Shown here: in pieces, positions 1 through 10,050 of the stretch
How the letters are laid out: every line of letters begins with the position of its first letter
Numbering within the stretch: the stretch's first letter is position 1
Assembly (NCBI GenBank): GCA_018398765.1
Contig: JAHBMJ010001101.1
Location: forward strand, 1-27,500
Direction of reading: 5' to 3'
Source: Chromera velia
Lineage: Eukaryota > Sar > Chromeraceae
DNA: 27,500 nucleotides
The notes under the pieces: generated by a model
Database searches by the model: none
The model's input: only the letters and a program-made list of their open reading frames with translations
What the model was told of the DNA's origin: nothing
Position numbers and translations under genes: made by a program

Positions 1-185
<185 letters not shown>

Positions 186-264
186 CACGCACGTACGTAC
201 GTACGTACACACACACGGCGGTGAGAGGGAACAAGATGAAAACAAGAAAGGGATCAGCAGAGAG

Positions 265-1470
265 TCAAGCTGAGGGTAGGGAAACAAGGAGAGGAGAGGA
301 GCCCAACTGACCGGTCGAACAGGGAGCGAAGAGTTCATCCTCTGGACCCACGAGCACCCAGGGTCCCTGCAGGCAGAACAAGAGAAGAGAAGAGAAGAGA
401 AGAGCCAACCAACCGTCATGGGGGGTGAAGAGGCGATTTGACACGTTTACTATCGTTTTGGAGTCTTGCTTAGTTACAGCTGGTAGTGGAAGGGGAATGT
501 AGAAAGATCCCATTTTTGACCCTTCCACACAGTTTTTCGTTTGTCTCCCAAATTCTTCCTGCTTCTCCACATCTCTTTCATAATCAAGTGGCAGGGAGAA
601 GTGCATCTGCCTGCATGTGCAGATGGAGCTTTGTCTTATCTATCTTTACGGTACGTGCATCTGTTCTCTTCACACCCAAATGGAGAAGTCCAGATAGGTC
701 AGTGCTGCTAGGCATTTGGAAGAGATTCTCAAAACTGTTCTTGGGCTGCGCTTACTTTTCGTCCGGTCCAAACCACGGCAAAGTTTCTTTCTTTTTCTTT
801 ATGCATGTCGAATAAAATAGCAACTGCACCGAGAGACTGACCACTGTTTTGCGTACTGATTCCAAAGCTTTCTGTTTGTCTCGATGTTCGTGCTCTCCGG
901 ATACACCAGAGCGCTGCAAAAGGACCACAAACAGTGACGTGAAGAGTGAAAAAAAAAGCCTGCCGTCGTTTCTGCTTGCGGTGCGCCAAAGCCGCTGGCC
1001 ACTGGCATTGAAAACCGGGGAACGCAATAGCGCCACGAGAGAATGGACCAGTGAGGCATGTATGAATGCAGGTAGGCTGGCAAAGGAGAGTGCATGTAGC
1101 CAATGAAAGCCGCATGAGTAAAATTGCACATGGTCGATCCGCTCCTGGCACTCCACCCAGCAAAACCACTTTTCTCGAAGACATCACTCTCAAAAGAACG
1201 CAACAGCGGTCCTGAGAAGACGCACAAGAAGGACTGAACGAACAGCAGGCAAAGCTTCAGAAGGCACGGGGAGACCGGCTGATCATCAGAAGGTCGGTGA
1301 AACAGCCGGCGGGCTTTGAAACGGGGCGAAGCAGCGAGGCAGCAGGGGCAAGCAGGGTGCGCCTCTGCAGACCTTCCGAGAGAACGCACGAGGTCCAGTA
1401 CCGCACTGGACTTATCCTCGCTCTTCTTCACCTCCTCGGCAAAGAAATGCTCCACGTCGTAGTCACCCAT
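265..1470 (-). CDS. Small three-exon gene of unknown function
   Basis: I do not recognise this protein. Proposed exons, read on the minus strand, are 1470-1373, 913-842 and 610-265. Exon 1 starts MGDYDVEHFFAEEV and ends before a GTCTGC donor in phase 2. Exon 2 follows a TTTTGCAG acceptor, supplies the one missing base, contains NRKLWNQYAKQW, and ends before GTCAGT, again in phase 2. Exon 3 follows an ATGCAG acceptor; its first base completes a Trp codon and it continues with PLDYERDVEKQEEFG. The joined frame is 172 codons including the stop at 265-267. The phases agree at both junctions, which supports the model. The last 60 or so residues look less protein-like, so exon 3 may splice out earlier, for example near 480, to an exon outside the window. 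An in-frame upstream ATG at 1491 is an alternative start. The aromatic-rich NRKLWNQYAKQW stretch recalls the N-terminus of some class I methyltransferases, but no SAM-binding motif follows, so I do not assign that function. Confidence 0.45.
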
Positions 1471-2229
1471 TCTGAAGTCAGAATTGCACAATCAAGTTCA
1501 CGACAGTTGCACCTTTTTCGAAGAACTCAACAAGAATCACTTCCTTCGCATCACAGCGTCTCTCGTTCACTCACAAAAGAGCTAGGTGGAGTGCAGGAAC
1601 TGCAGGAAAAGCACAAATGTTACCCTGGGACCCACTAAGAAGCGACTGCAGGCTGGCAATGGGCCGGGAGGACTCGAGGGATTCAATGGCATGGCCTGGC
1701 AGTCAACCACCAGCTTCATGACTGAATGTGGTCTTGGAGGAGACGGCCGTCTCGCCATGCATGTCTCTCCCCTTATAATTTTTCGCTATCCACCAATTTT
1801 CCGGGGCCGTCTCCAAATCTGCTGTAACTTGTCATTGAACAAACCTGTCCGCAGATCTCTGGACGGACGGCACATTGGGGCACCAATCCCCCGTGGAGAG
1901 GCTCTGCACAGTGCCTGGCACAGTGAACTTGCCGACCTCAGTGCAAGCAGGTGGTCAATCCGTCTATTACACTTCTTGAGTGCCAGCGTGCCAAACGTCG
2001 CTGCAGAACTCGCACCCGGCCATATCGGAAGATCGTTTTGGTACAGTCAAAGGATCCCACTGGGGGCTCAGTATATAGATCCGCGCTCCATTCTGCGACT
2101 ACCCAGGGCTTCTGTGAATAATCACAGGGCTTTCCCGACGTTGAAAGCCAACAGTCCAATTGTTTCAGCACCAACACCGGCTAAGTTACTCCCTCTCCCG
2201 TCCTTCCGGAGAACAACAGAAGGCCGAGG
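1471..2229. promoter_or_regulatory. Intergenic region between two divergent genes
   Basis: About 760 bases separate the proposed start codons of the minus-strand gene (1470) and the plus-strand gene (2230), so both promoters should lie here. A TATATA run at 2072-2077 is about 150 bases upstream of the plus-strand ATG and could be its TATA element. A long plus-strand open frame crosses the interval from 1586 and overlaps exon 1 of the next gene in another frame; it has no coding character. No other control site is recognisable. Confidence 0.4.
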
Positions 2230-3518
2230 ATGTCCGACGATCTCCCGCCGAGTGACGCGGAATTCGACATTTCGATCCACGCGACAGACAACGCGGTGGT
2301 GAACCTTGATTGGGCCCCTGAATATTTCACAGTGGCGGATGTGAGAGGTCGGTTTGGGCGGGGACAGCAGACACACGTTGTCGATCTCCTTCATCACTCT
2401 CCTGATTCTCCCTTAACCTCCACGCATCTCCTTTTTCTTCTCTTTTCTCTTCTGCCTTGCTTTCGGCGCATCTGCATACATCTTGTTGCCTGATGCGGAT
2501 TTGTTTGACGGCTTCTGCTGACACATTCGCGCAAAACACCAGGCTCTCCCCAAAGCTTTCCTTCGACGCTTTCCCGTCTATCTGATGACTGTCTATCAGT
2601 CTATCTGTCTAAACTCACCTGTCTATCTGTTGACCGTCGTCCTTTTTCCGGCTTGCATGAATACTCGAAAAAGAGGGGAAAAGGGAAAGACAGAACTTCA
2701 AGACTTGTGTGCGTGTCTCGATTTGTCTGCCTGTCTGTTTTTTGTCTGTCGGTCCGTTTTTTCCTTTTTATCTGGTGATCATGGGGGAGAGGAAGAAAGA
2801 GAAACAAAGGAACAGCATGTATGTCTGCCTGTCTTCTGTCTTTCTGTCCGTGAAGGAGAGAAAGTAACATACAGTCTGCCTGCCTGCCTGCTTGCTTTTG
2901 TTCAACAGTGGGAGAGAAGCACAAACAGAGGGCGGAACACAACAGTCTATGAATGTAACCGGGTTCAAGTTTTAGAGATTCTAACTTTTGACTGGACTGA
3001 GAAGAGGAAAGAAAACAGGAGAGAACGAAAGGATGACAAGGTGACGGAACTAAAAGACAAAGGAAAGAAAAGGCTCAGTCTGTAACTTGAAAGCTGACGG
3101 TGGAATGACAGGGTAATTTCTTTTTTGGCTCTAACGGTGAAGCTCGCCCCTCAGACCTGCACCGGAGGGCGAGTGAGAAAACTCTTCAGGCAGACTCAAG
3201 AGCATTTGGCCTCCGGAAATTTGACGCTTTCGGCCGGAAGCAAGCAAAAGAATGGAGAGAGGAAGGAAAAATCGAAGCATCGTGATGACTACCTGCCTCA
3301 GTGTCCGCAAGAAAAAAGGAGCCTCACAGAAGGGCGAAACGAAGTTTTTGACGAAGAATGAAAAAAAGGAACAGCGTGCCAGTCCTGTACCCTTCCGTCT
3401 CTCTCCGTTCGGTTGATACGGCGGCGGTCCTTTTTTTTCTCTGCTTTCGTTCACCCTTTTACCCACACTCGGACACATGCACGTGCTTTGCGTATGAGTT
3501 TGTTTGTTTGGCCCGCGC

Positions 3519-3549
<31 letters not shown>

Positions 3550-4260
3550 TGTGTGAAATTCTGTCGCTCTAAAAAGGCGGTCAGGAATGACAAGGACTGC
3601 TGGGCGAATGGTGACCTAACTTTCATCCAGTCGCCGTGGCTCTCTTTCACCTGTCTCCTCGGAAAGTTATCCGTTCGTTTGAATGCCACTCGTTCATTCA
3701 TCCATCCAGTGGTTGATTCATCCGTTCATTCACTGCTCTCTGTCGGCCTGCTCCTTGATTCCTTTCAGGTGATGGCATCTCGGCAGAATCCCTACTGCCT
3801 TTCGACGACGGCGGTGGCTCAGGTCAGATTACTCTCTCGTTGTTGTGCCGTGGCCTTCTTGTCTCTTCTCAATGTGTTCGGCGAAGGGAAAGCATTGTTG
3901 CCACTTTTGGACTTTCACTCAATCAATTTTGTTTGCCGGGTTTTTGAGCCTTTTTGGTCCTTTCCACTTGAGGGGCTGTTCGACATTCACTTGCGTGCAT
4001 TCCTTCTGAAGGAATGGGAACTTAGGGGGAAAAGCTTCGAGAGGTTGAACTACCGAGATCAGTCTCTGCTGGCCCTTTTCCGTGTGAGAGAACGCCTGTC
4101 CAGAATTTGTATGACTCCCTGTGTCTGTGTCTTCATTTCCCTCCCTGCAGATGAAAGCAGACGCGACCACACTGAGCGCGAAGGCAATGCAGAGGTTGCC
4201 GAGCTGGCTTCTGCAGCCATCGACGCGCAGGTGGAAGCCATTGTGGAGGCTGCAAGGTGA
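2230..4260 (+). CDS. Small acidic protein gene of unknown function, three exons visible
   Basis: The product is not recognised. Proposed exons are 2230-2347, 3769-3822 and 4151-4256/4260. Exon 1 begins MSDDLPPSDAEFDISIHA and ends GAGAG before GTCGGT, in phase 1. Exon 2 (54 bases) follows TCCTTTCAG, reads DGISAESLLPFDDGGGS and ends before GTCAGA, in phase 1. Exon 3 follows TCCCTGCAG and reads ESRRDHTEREGNAEVAELAS, then a helical Ala/Glu/Val-rich stretch ending VEAIVEAA. All phases match. The frame either terminates directly at TGA 4258-4260, giving 93 residues, or splices at AAG|GTGATG (4257) to an exon I cannot find. The protein is strongly acidic with a predicted amphipathic C-terminal helix, as in small subunits or adaptor proteins. 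Intron 1 (1,421 bases) is long and full of simple repeats; intron 2 is 328 bases. Confidence 0.55.
2581..2910 (+). repeat. Degenerate CTGT/CTGC tetranucleotide-rich tract
   Basis: The plus strand repeatedly shows imperfect CTGTCTAT, GTCTGCCTGTCTG and CTGCCTGCCTGC runs, interspersed with purine-rich patches. It lies inside intron 1 of the small acidic protein gene. The open frames here on both strands are products of the low-complexity sequence. Confidence 0.6.
3514..3555 (+). repeat. (CG)n followed by (TG)n alternating purine-pyrimidine tract
   Basis: About 20 bases of perfect alternating CG pass directly into about 22 bases of alternating GT, inside intron 1 of the small acidic protein gene. 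Unbroken alternating purine-pyrimidine of this length, especially CG, is the classical Z-DNA-prone sequence. Confidence 0.95.
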
Positions 4261-4400
4261 TGTCCAGCCGCTCGATAAAGCATGGATCTGCAGGGATATA
4301 GGCTTCCTTGTATTGCGTACCTGGGTTGAACTGCTTTGTGCCAAACAATTTGTGTGCAATCTGGATGAAAGTTTGAGGAGCTTTGAGACCAAGTTTGAGT

Positions 4401-5800
4401 AAATACTTGATTTCTGACTCTCCCAGTTAGGACCAGAGTTGGAACCTCACTGATTTCTTAGAGTATAACAAAACACTTAGAAACACTGTAAGAAACATTA
4501 TAACATGCAATGACGATTGAAATTTTCATTTTAACTTAGATTTAAATTTAGTAAATGTGTGTACAAAGATGCATAAAATTATCTAGGAAATTATAAAGCA
4601 TATTACTCAGGCTAGTATAGCTGCCTAGCTAGGTGCCTAGTGAGCTTGTCACTAGCCTTCTCATCAAAGCGGCCAATCATAAACCCTTCAAAGTTCTATA
4701 ATGGTCGAGGCAAGTTCTATTAATTTCTAAACCTAGTTCTAAACCGTGCACTCAATAATTAAAAAAAATCATGCATCTAGTCATGCATGTGTATGTTTTA
4801 TTTTTTTTTATGAACTATTATAAACAAAAAAACCTACTAGCATAACTTGAAAGTTTTGAATGCAATTACTACCCCATGTAACACTTCTACAACATTTAAA
4901 TAACAATTGTTTCCTTGTTGACTGTTATGATCAATGAGTAAAAAAAAAAATTAATATAAATTAATTAAAAAAATGTGAAATTCTGATCTTTTGTTCTTTT
5001 TTATGATATATATGCAGCCCGTGCAGGACTCAGACACTGGTATGCATCAGTGTCTTTTATGATGAGCAGCATCATAAGCCCTAGTCTCCCCCTAGAATGA
5101 GTTGTGAGAATTTAGACAGACAAACTGACATGAATGAAAACGATTGAAGATTGTCTCTGCATATACATCTATGACCAGAAACTGTGTGTCTGCTAAGTCA
5201 TTTGAGGTACTGGCCCACGATGCACATGATGCACGGTCACGTATACTACGTTACATAATACGTAGTTGGTACTGTGGTAAACCGAAAGGCAGAGTGGAGT
5301 CGCCTGCGGGCTGTCAGTCGGAATGAGTTAGGGGCACGATGTGAGTATGGGCATGCTTGATGTATGGCAGTGGCAGCGCGCGGCGGCTACAATCAGGAGA
5401 GTGAATGATGCACGCATGTGCATACGTCATACATGCCTGTATATGCATGGTTGAAGTCAATCCATCGTTTCATACGATTTTGTGCAATTCGATCATATAG
5501 CAATGCAAACCGCAACAAGAACCGAATCCTTCAGTCTGTTTAAGAAGGGACCCCACGTCCGTCTATTCTGTATGAACGGTACCCCAAAGGTAACTATCTA
5601 TCATTTACATGAGTCTCCATAGGTATGATTATTACTAAGATTATTAGAAAGACTTAAAAAAGTTTAAGAGAAACTTTACGACCAGCTGTAGGAGAAAGTT
5701 AAGGAAACGTATAAAAGTCTAGTTTAGAGCGATTCAAAAAAATGTCAACAAATGGTTTGTCGCGAAGAATTTTTTTATTTAATCATACATGAATTCACAT
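4401..5800. other. AT-rich interval without recognisable genes
   Basis: Base composition drops sharply to AT-rich just after the small acidic protein gene, with A and T homopolymer runs near 4760, 4800 and 4940-4970. The longest open frame (5144-5326, 60 codons) shows no coding character. Small inverted repeats occur at 5032-5039/5048-5055 (AGACACTG arms) and 5057-5064/5070-5077 (TTATGATG arms, 5-base loop). The composition resembles the transposon-bearing DNA at the right end of the window, so a decayed element is likely, but I found no terminal repeats or target duplication. Confidence 0.4.
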
Positions 5801-6433
5801 GATTGGTTGCCATTCACTCCTTGTTAACTCGGCCTCCGGCATCATCTGCTCATTTCTGTTCCATCCTCTGGAGCTCGGGTCAGTCGTTAGGTCGATTGGC
5901 CATTCTCCAACACTGCCCACTTAGATTTAATTCCACAACACACGTTCATTGCACGGTGCGCACGCTGCTGGGTGACTGATACAACTCCTGGACGCCTGGC
6001 GCCCTCCAGACTGATTCGACGAGCGACTCACACCTTCCCAAGTGATACCAACGCCCAACCTTTTACTGACACCACTCACCTACAAACGCCCCGTATGAAC
6101 AAAAATATTCCAAACCTTTGCCCGCTGTTGAGAGTGAGTGATTGGAACTAATCACCCACGCACACCGCATCACCCCCTTCCCCATCAACCCTTGATTCAC
6201 CCCACTCACTCACACACGCCCGGGGTGGGGCTGCAAAGTGAATCAATCTACTCATACACGTTTGATTCCTACCATTCATCCACCGAGGCCCCCCCTGCAG
6301 CTGCACACAGTCCAATCACTCACCCAAGCTCACCCTGCAGGGTGAACGTCTCACCCGTGAAGAGCAGAGCACATCTCTCCACCCCGCTCTGCACTACACC
6401 GTTGAACACCAACCAGAGAAAATCCCCACCCTC
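5801..6433. other. Intergenic, C-rich low-complexity DNA downstream of the kinase gene
   Basis: The stretch from about 5990 to 6430 is rich in recurring TGATTC/TGATTGG and CACTCAC words in degenerate, irregular spacing. It contains a perfect 14-base palindrome CACCCTGCAGGGTG at 6331-6344. No supported gene is present; the open frame at 6138-6437 is Pro/His/Ser/Thr-rich and reflects composition. It should hold the 3' end of the minus-strand kinase transcript, but no polyadenylation signal stands out. Confidence 0.35.
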
Positions 6434-9226
6434 CTAACTGATGTCCTCCATGCACGTTCCCGCAGTTTCCCCTTCCCACCCACGATCCCCTCCGACCATT
6501 TCCCCTACAGCCTCCAGGACATCCTCGAACTCCTTCAGTTCTTTCTCATACTCTGTAACCCCCCCCTCCCCTGAAGGCCAGTTGGCCCTCCGCTTGGCTT
6601 CGAGAATTCCCGACCTCCACCCATACTCCGACACCGGAAGAACAAACCCCCCCTCTCCCTCAGTTGTCCAGAAGGCATTCCACGAGGATCCCCCCCAAGA
6701 TGCCCCTGCCTGTGTGGGAGTCTGCAATCTCAGGACAATGGTCGGGTATTGATTGCCTGCAAGGGAAAGCTTCGGCCATTCACGGACGGCACGCGGGGGA
6801 GGGGATTTGACTTGGGTGTGAAACTGGAGTCCCCGCACAACCTCCTTTGCTCTCTCATATGCTCTACCCACTCCCTCTGTCGTCAGTGACTCACACTCAA
6901 AGCGGAAAACCAAGTAATTGTTTTTTCTATTCATGGGGTGAAGGCCCGAGGGGAGAAGCATTCTCAGATTGAAAGCGAGCTTTTCGACTGCAGGGGCGGG
7001 GGCATCTGCCTGTGCTTCTTCATGCGACCTCTTTTTCGATTTCGGAACTGCCGCCCGCTTCTCGACCAAAGTCACGTAGTCAAGTTCTTTGTCTTGAGGG
7101 CGCCCAACACTTGGTGGGTAGGTGTACTACTTGGGAGCTTTCGGGATGACGGGCTTTTTTGGCATGTTCGACAGGGCAAAGGCTGTCCCATGCACACTCC
7201 CTCTGCCGTACTCTCTGTCCAGCTGACTTCTCTTGGCTGAGTCCTTTGCACTCAGACCGTGATGCGACATGCGGCTGGACTGCTGCAGAGATTCAGATGC
7301 AGAGTCGTGTGCAGAGGCCTTGGCAATTCTCACCTTCCTTTCCACCAGGGCCTCGCGCGATGCTGCTCTTCCCCCTCCCTCTCCCCCCCCCCTTGGTCGG
7401 ACTCAGCGAGAGTGGAGTAGTGGTGAGGAATAATGCCCGACACTCGTCAGCTGTGGATCTCTGCGAGGGGTGCCAGGAAAACATCGACAACACACACTTT
7501 GCGAACTCCTTTCCGAAGGCTTTCTGAAAGCCGTGGAAATGAGCTGACTGGGAGAACGGTTTGCGGTTTCCCTTCTCCTCTGCAGCTAGAGTGCGCAGCA
7601 ACTCCCTTGCTTTCTCACAACCCTGCCCCCCCTCCTGAAGATACGGGAGGGTGTCCACCTCTGCTTCGTCAAGGGGGTGAGATCGGAGGTACGCACGCAG
7701 AAACTCCTCGGCCTCTGCATTTTCCGAACACTCGAGAATGCTCTTGTTCGTAACAACCTCGATCTGCACGCAACAAACACAGGCCAACGCCGAGAGAAAA
7801 GGGGGGGGAGGGGGGGGCAAAACACAAGGGGAAAAGTTGAATTATGCCGTCGTGATAAAGAGAACAGATTCTTGTCAGGAAGACAGGTGGGAAGAAAGGA
7901 TAGAATCATGAAATGAAAGACGGAAGAGAGAGAAAGGAAGGAAGGAACAAAGGAAGGAAGGAAGGAAGGAAGGAAGGAACAAAGGAAGAAAGGAAGGAAG
8001 GAAGGAAGGAAGGAAGGAAGAAAAAGAGGAAGGACAGAAGGAAGGAAACCTTAGGATAGAAGGAACGAAAGAAGCAAAGAAGGGTGGAACTGGTACAACG
8101 AAACGATGAGAAGCGGCATGCAGAGAGGAGTCCAAATGTACCACCAGAAGACGAATGAGAGGTAAAGCAGACTGACGATGCTGTTGGCAAGAGCAGGAAG
8201 GTCCATCCATGTAGCGGGCTTCAGAGGGAATTCGTACTTGGGTGCTGCATTTGCGACTGCTGCTGCTGCACTTCCCGACTTGCTGCCCCTTTGGTTTGTT
8301 GGGACGGGGGCGGGAGGCTGGCTCTTGTCCCTCCTGATGGAAGCACGATAGAGCAGTTGCTCGGGAGACGTGCATCTGCATGTCATGCCTGTCGTGATTG
8401 TGTCAGGCACACCCGAATTCGCTCTGCGCTGTGCTGAAGGAGCAGACGGGAATGGGATGGGGGGAGCGCGCATTGAGAAGAGAAAGTCGCTCAGCTTGAC
8501 CAGAAGTTTTTTTGCCCCCCCGCTTTCCCCCTCTCTGAGTGCATCGTCCAGACCCTTGACCAGAAAGGTCTCTGGTTTTATGTCCGCATGCAGGATCGGC
8601 ATCCCAACGTCTCTCTCCCCTCTTCCCTGACTGCTATCCCCTGCATTGAGATTGCCTGCATGAAGTACCGCCACAGCGGTGATCATCTTCTCAACGACTG
8701 CCCTCTGCAGCCAGGGGGGGCGGGACGCTTTGCTCTCGAGGGTTCCTTCCAATCTTTCCATTGCAGACCATACGAACCTTCTGCTCGTCGATGGGTCCCA
8801 CGGAGATGACTCAAAGACGTAGAGAACCGTAAAGTACAAATGGGCAGAGGGGTGCATGGAGAGATCCAGCCACAGAGCCATTCCCCCGTCTGTGTCCAAA
8901 ATGATCTGTTCTGCGCGGAGAACAACGTCGGCAGTGCGTACACCACCCTGGGTCTGCCTCCACTTCCCAAAAAAAACAACCGCCAAACCTCCAGAGGCAT
9001 CGGGCAAAAAATATGTGGTGGGCGGAGGCGGCCCGTTCCTGGTCTGCCTGCACACGTCTGCAAGGTGGGAAGGCAGGGCTGCGCTCTTTGAGGAAAACTG
9101 CAGCTCACGCCACAGCGAAAGCAGCACAGGATCCTCAATATGTCTCGTCTTCAACCACACGGGATGCCTTCCCTTCGTGGTGAAGTCAGGGAGCGAGTCA
9201 TCTGACGGCGGAGACAAAGCCATCAT
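6434..9226 (-). CDS. Divergent protein kinase or pseudokinase with unknown C-terminal region
   Basis: Exons are 9226-8177, 7763-7334 and 7092-6434, giving about 712 residues. I start at the ATG pair at 9226; the upstream open frame has no ATG. Kinase landmarks: a hinge-like MERLEGTLES near residues 156-165; the catalytic loop HADIKPETFLV at 213-223 with Asp215 and Lys217; SDFLFS at 246-251 in the DFG position; SPEQ at 287-290 in the APE position. Exon 1 ends at DLPALANSI before GTCAGT. Exon 2 follows a GTGCAG acceptor and continues IEVVTNKSIL, rebuilding subdomain IX across the junction in phase 0. Subdomain XI is WHPSQRSTADEC at 447-458, with Arg452. HRD is HAD, the loop Asn is Thr, DFG is DFL, and no clear VAIK lysine is seen, so activity is doubtful. 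Exon 2 to exon 3 (GTGAGA to CTCAAG) keeps phase but is the weaker join. The C-terminal 219 residues start with a basic PKSKKR patch and match nothing I know. The HxDIKP loop recalls the Bub1 group (HGDIKP), a weak hint only. Confidence 0.7.
7930..8048 (+). repeat. (GGAA)n polypurine tract
   Basis: Runs of AAGG/GGAA with occasional AACAAAGG interruptions. On the coding (minus) strand this is a TTCC polypyrimidine run inside intron 1 of the kinase gene (8176-7764). The Phe/Leu/Pro/Ser-rich open frames across it on the minus strand are translation of the repeat, not exon. A G-rich run at 7801-7818 lies just beside it, near the intron's 3' end. Confidence 0.93.
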
Positions 9227-10013
9227 GCGATCTGATAAATTTACAAAGCAGCAACCGGCAACCAGAGGAAGAGGCCTCAACGAAAGAATGAAGAAGATCA
9301 ACCAGGAGGAGTGGCGAAGAAGTAATGAAGGACGTCTCTCAAGGGAAGGATTGGGCAACTTGCCGCCTCAGAAGATAGCGAGGAATCTTTGTTCACACCA
9401 TTGTGAATTTGAACGAGTTGCATATGCATCTGCAAAAATGTCTTTGGCTTGGTGTGGCAGCGGAATGATCGACCATGATCGGGTTGACAACATCCAAATC
9501 GAGGGCCAACTGAGATGCCATGCAGGCGGGATGAGGCTGCCAAAAAGCTGACACATAGCTGACACATGCTGACACCATTGACCTGGGTGTTGCATGCAGC
9601 AGAGGAGACGCGGTGTTGTTGTGCAGGCATGGCGCGCGCGTGTTGCGCGGCAAAGCTTAACTATGCAACGGCTGCGCGCAGTGCGCGCGAATTTCTTTTT
9701 TCATACATTTAATTTTATGTCCTTCTTCACCCTGGTACTATATATACTAAGACTGGTAGACTGATCTTATTCTTTTCAAACTCCCTGCCCTTTCCAAATG
9801 TCGTTCAAGTGGATTTCCTCTTCCTTTTGACGGTAAGAGACGGTGCTTTTTCTATTTTTGGAAGACTGAGTGGAAGATGAAAGGGAGGAGAGGGACACAG
9901 AGAGGAGAAGAGCAGGTCGCGGTGAGCTTAATCAGCCACACCGCCTTTCTTCTTACTTTCCGTCTCAAATACTGTTTCGACTTCATTGCCTTGCTTCTCG
10001 TCTTGCTTCTCAG
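9227..10013. other. Intergenic region upstream of the kinase gene and of a possible plus-strand gene
   Basis: Contains the presumed promoter of the minus-strand kinase. In the plus direction there is a TATATATA run at 9739-9746. About 50 bases further is a short ATG frame of ten codons (9798-9830), followed at 9833 by a strong donor-like GTAAGA. This would fit a short 5' exon (ending 9832) of a plus-strand transcript spliced to 10014. Otherwise nothing is recognisable. Confidence 0.35.
9739..9746 (+). promoter_or_regulatory. TATA-like element
   Basis: A perfect TATATATA in otherwise mixed sequence, about 50 bases before the first ATG and about 85 before a GTAAGA donor. Strand is inferred from the plus-strand exon candidates that follow; the site is palindromic and could serve either direction. 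Confidence 0.35.
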
Positions 10014-10050
10014 GGAGGACAGGGCTGGGGAGAAAGGAGAAAGGTTGCTG

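Noticed and set aside
799-1491. Continuous minus-strand open frame of 230 codons taken as a single exon.
   Set aside because: Only its two ends look like protein. The middle is Cys/Phe/Ser-rich and noncoding in character, and good donor and acceptor sites remove it with the phase preserved.
1586-2302. Plus-strand open frame of 238 codons.
   Set aside because: It crosses the intergenic region, overlaps the better-supported exon 1 at 2230 in another frame, and has no coherent protein character.
6441-6752. Plus-strand open frame of 103 codons.
   Set aside because: Shadow of the minus-strand kinase C-terminal exon; Pro/Ser-rich composition.
7127-7345. Separate 72-codon minus-strand gene or exon between kinase exons 2 and 3.
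   Set aside because: It ends at an in-frame stop and lies between a GTGAGA donor and an acceptor that join the flanking exons in phase; more likely intron, though not excluded.
7906-8381. Minus-strand frames rich in FLPSFLPSF repeats.
   Set aside because: Direct translation of the GGAA repeat, located in the kinase intron.
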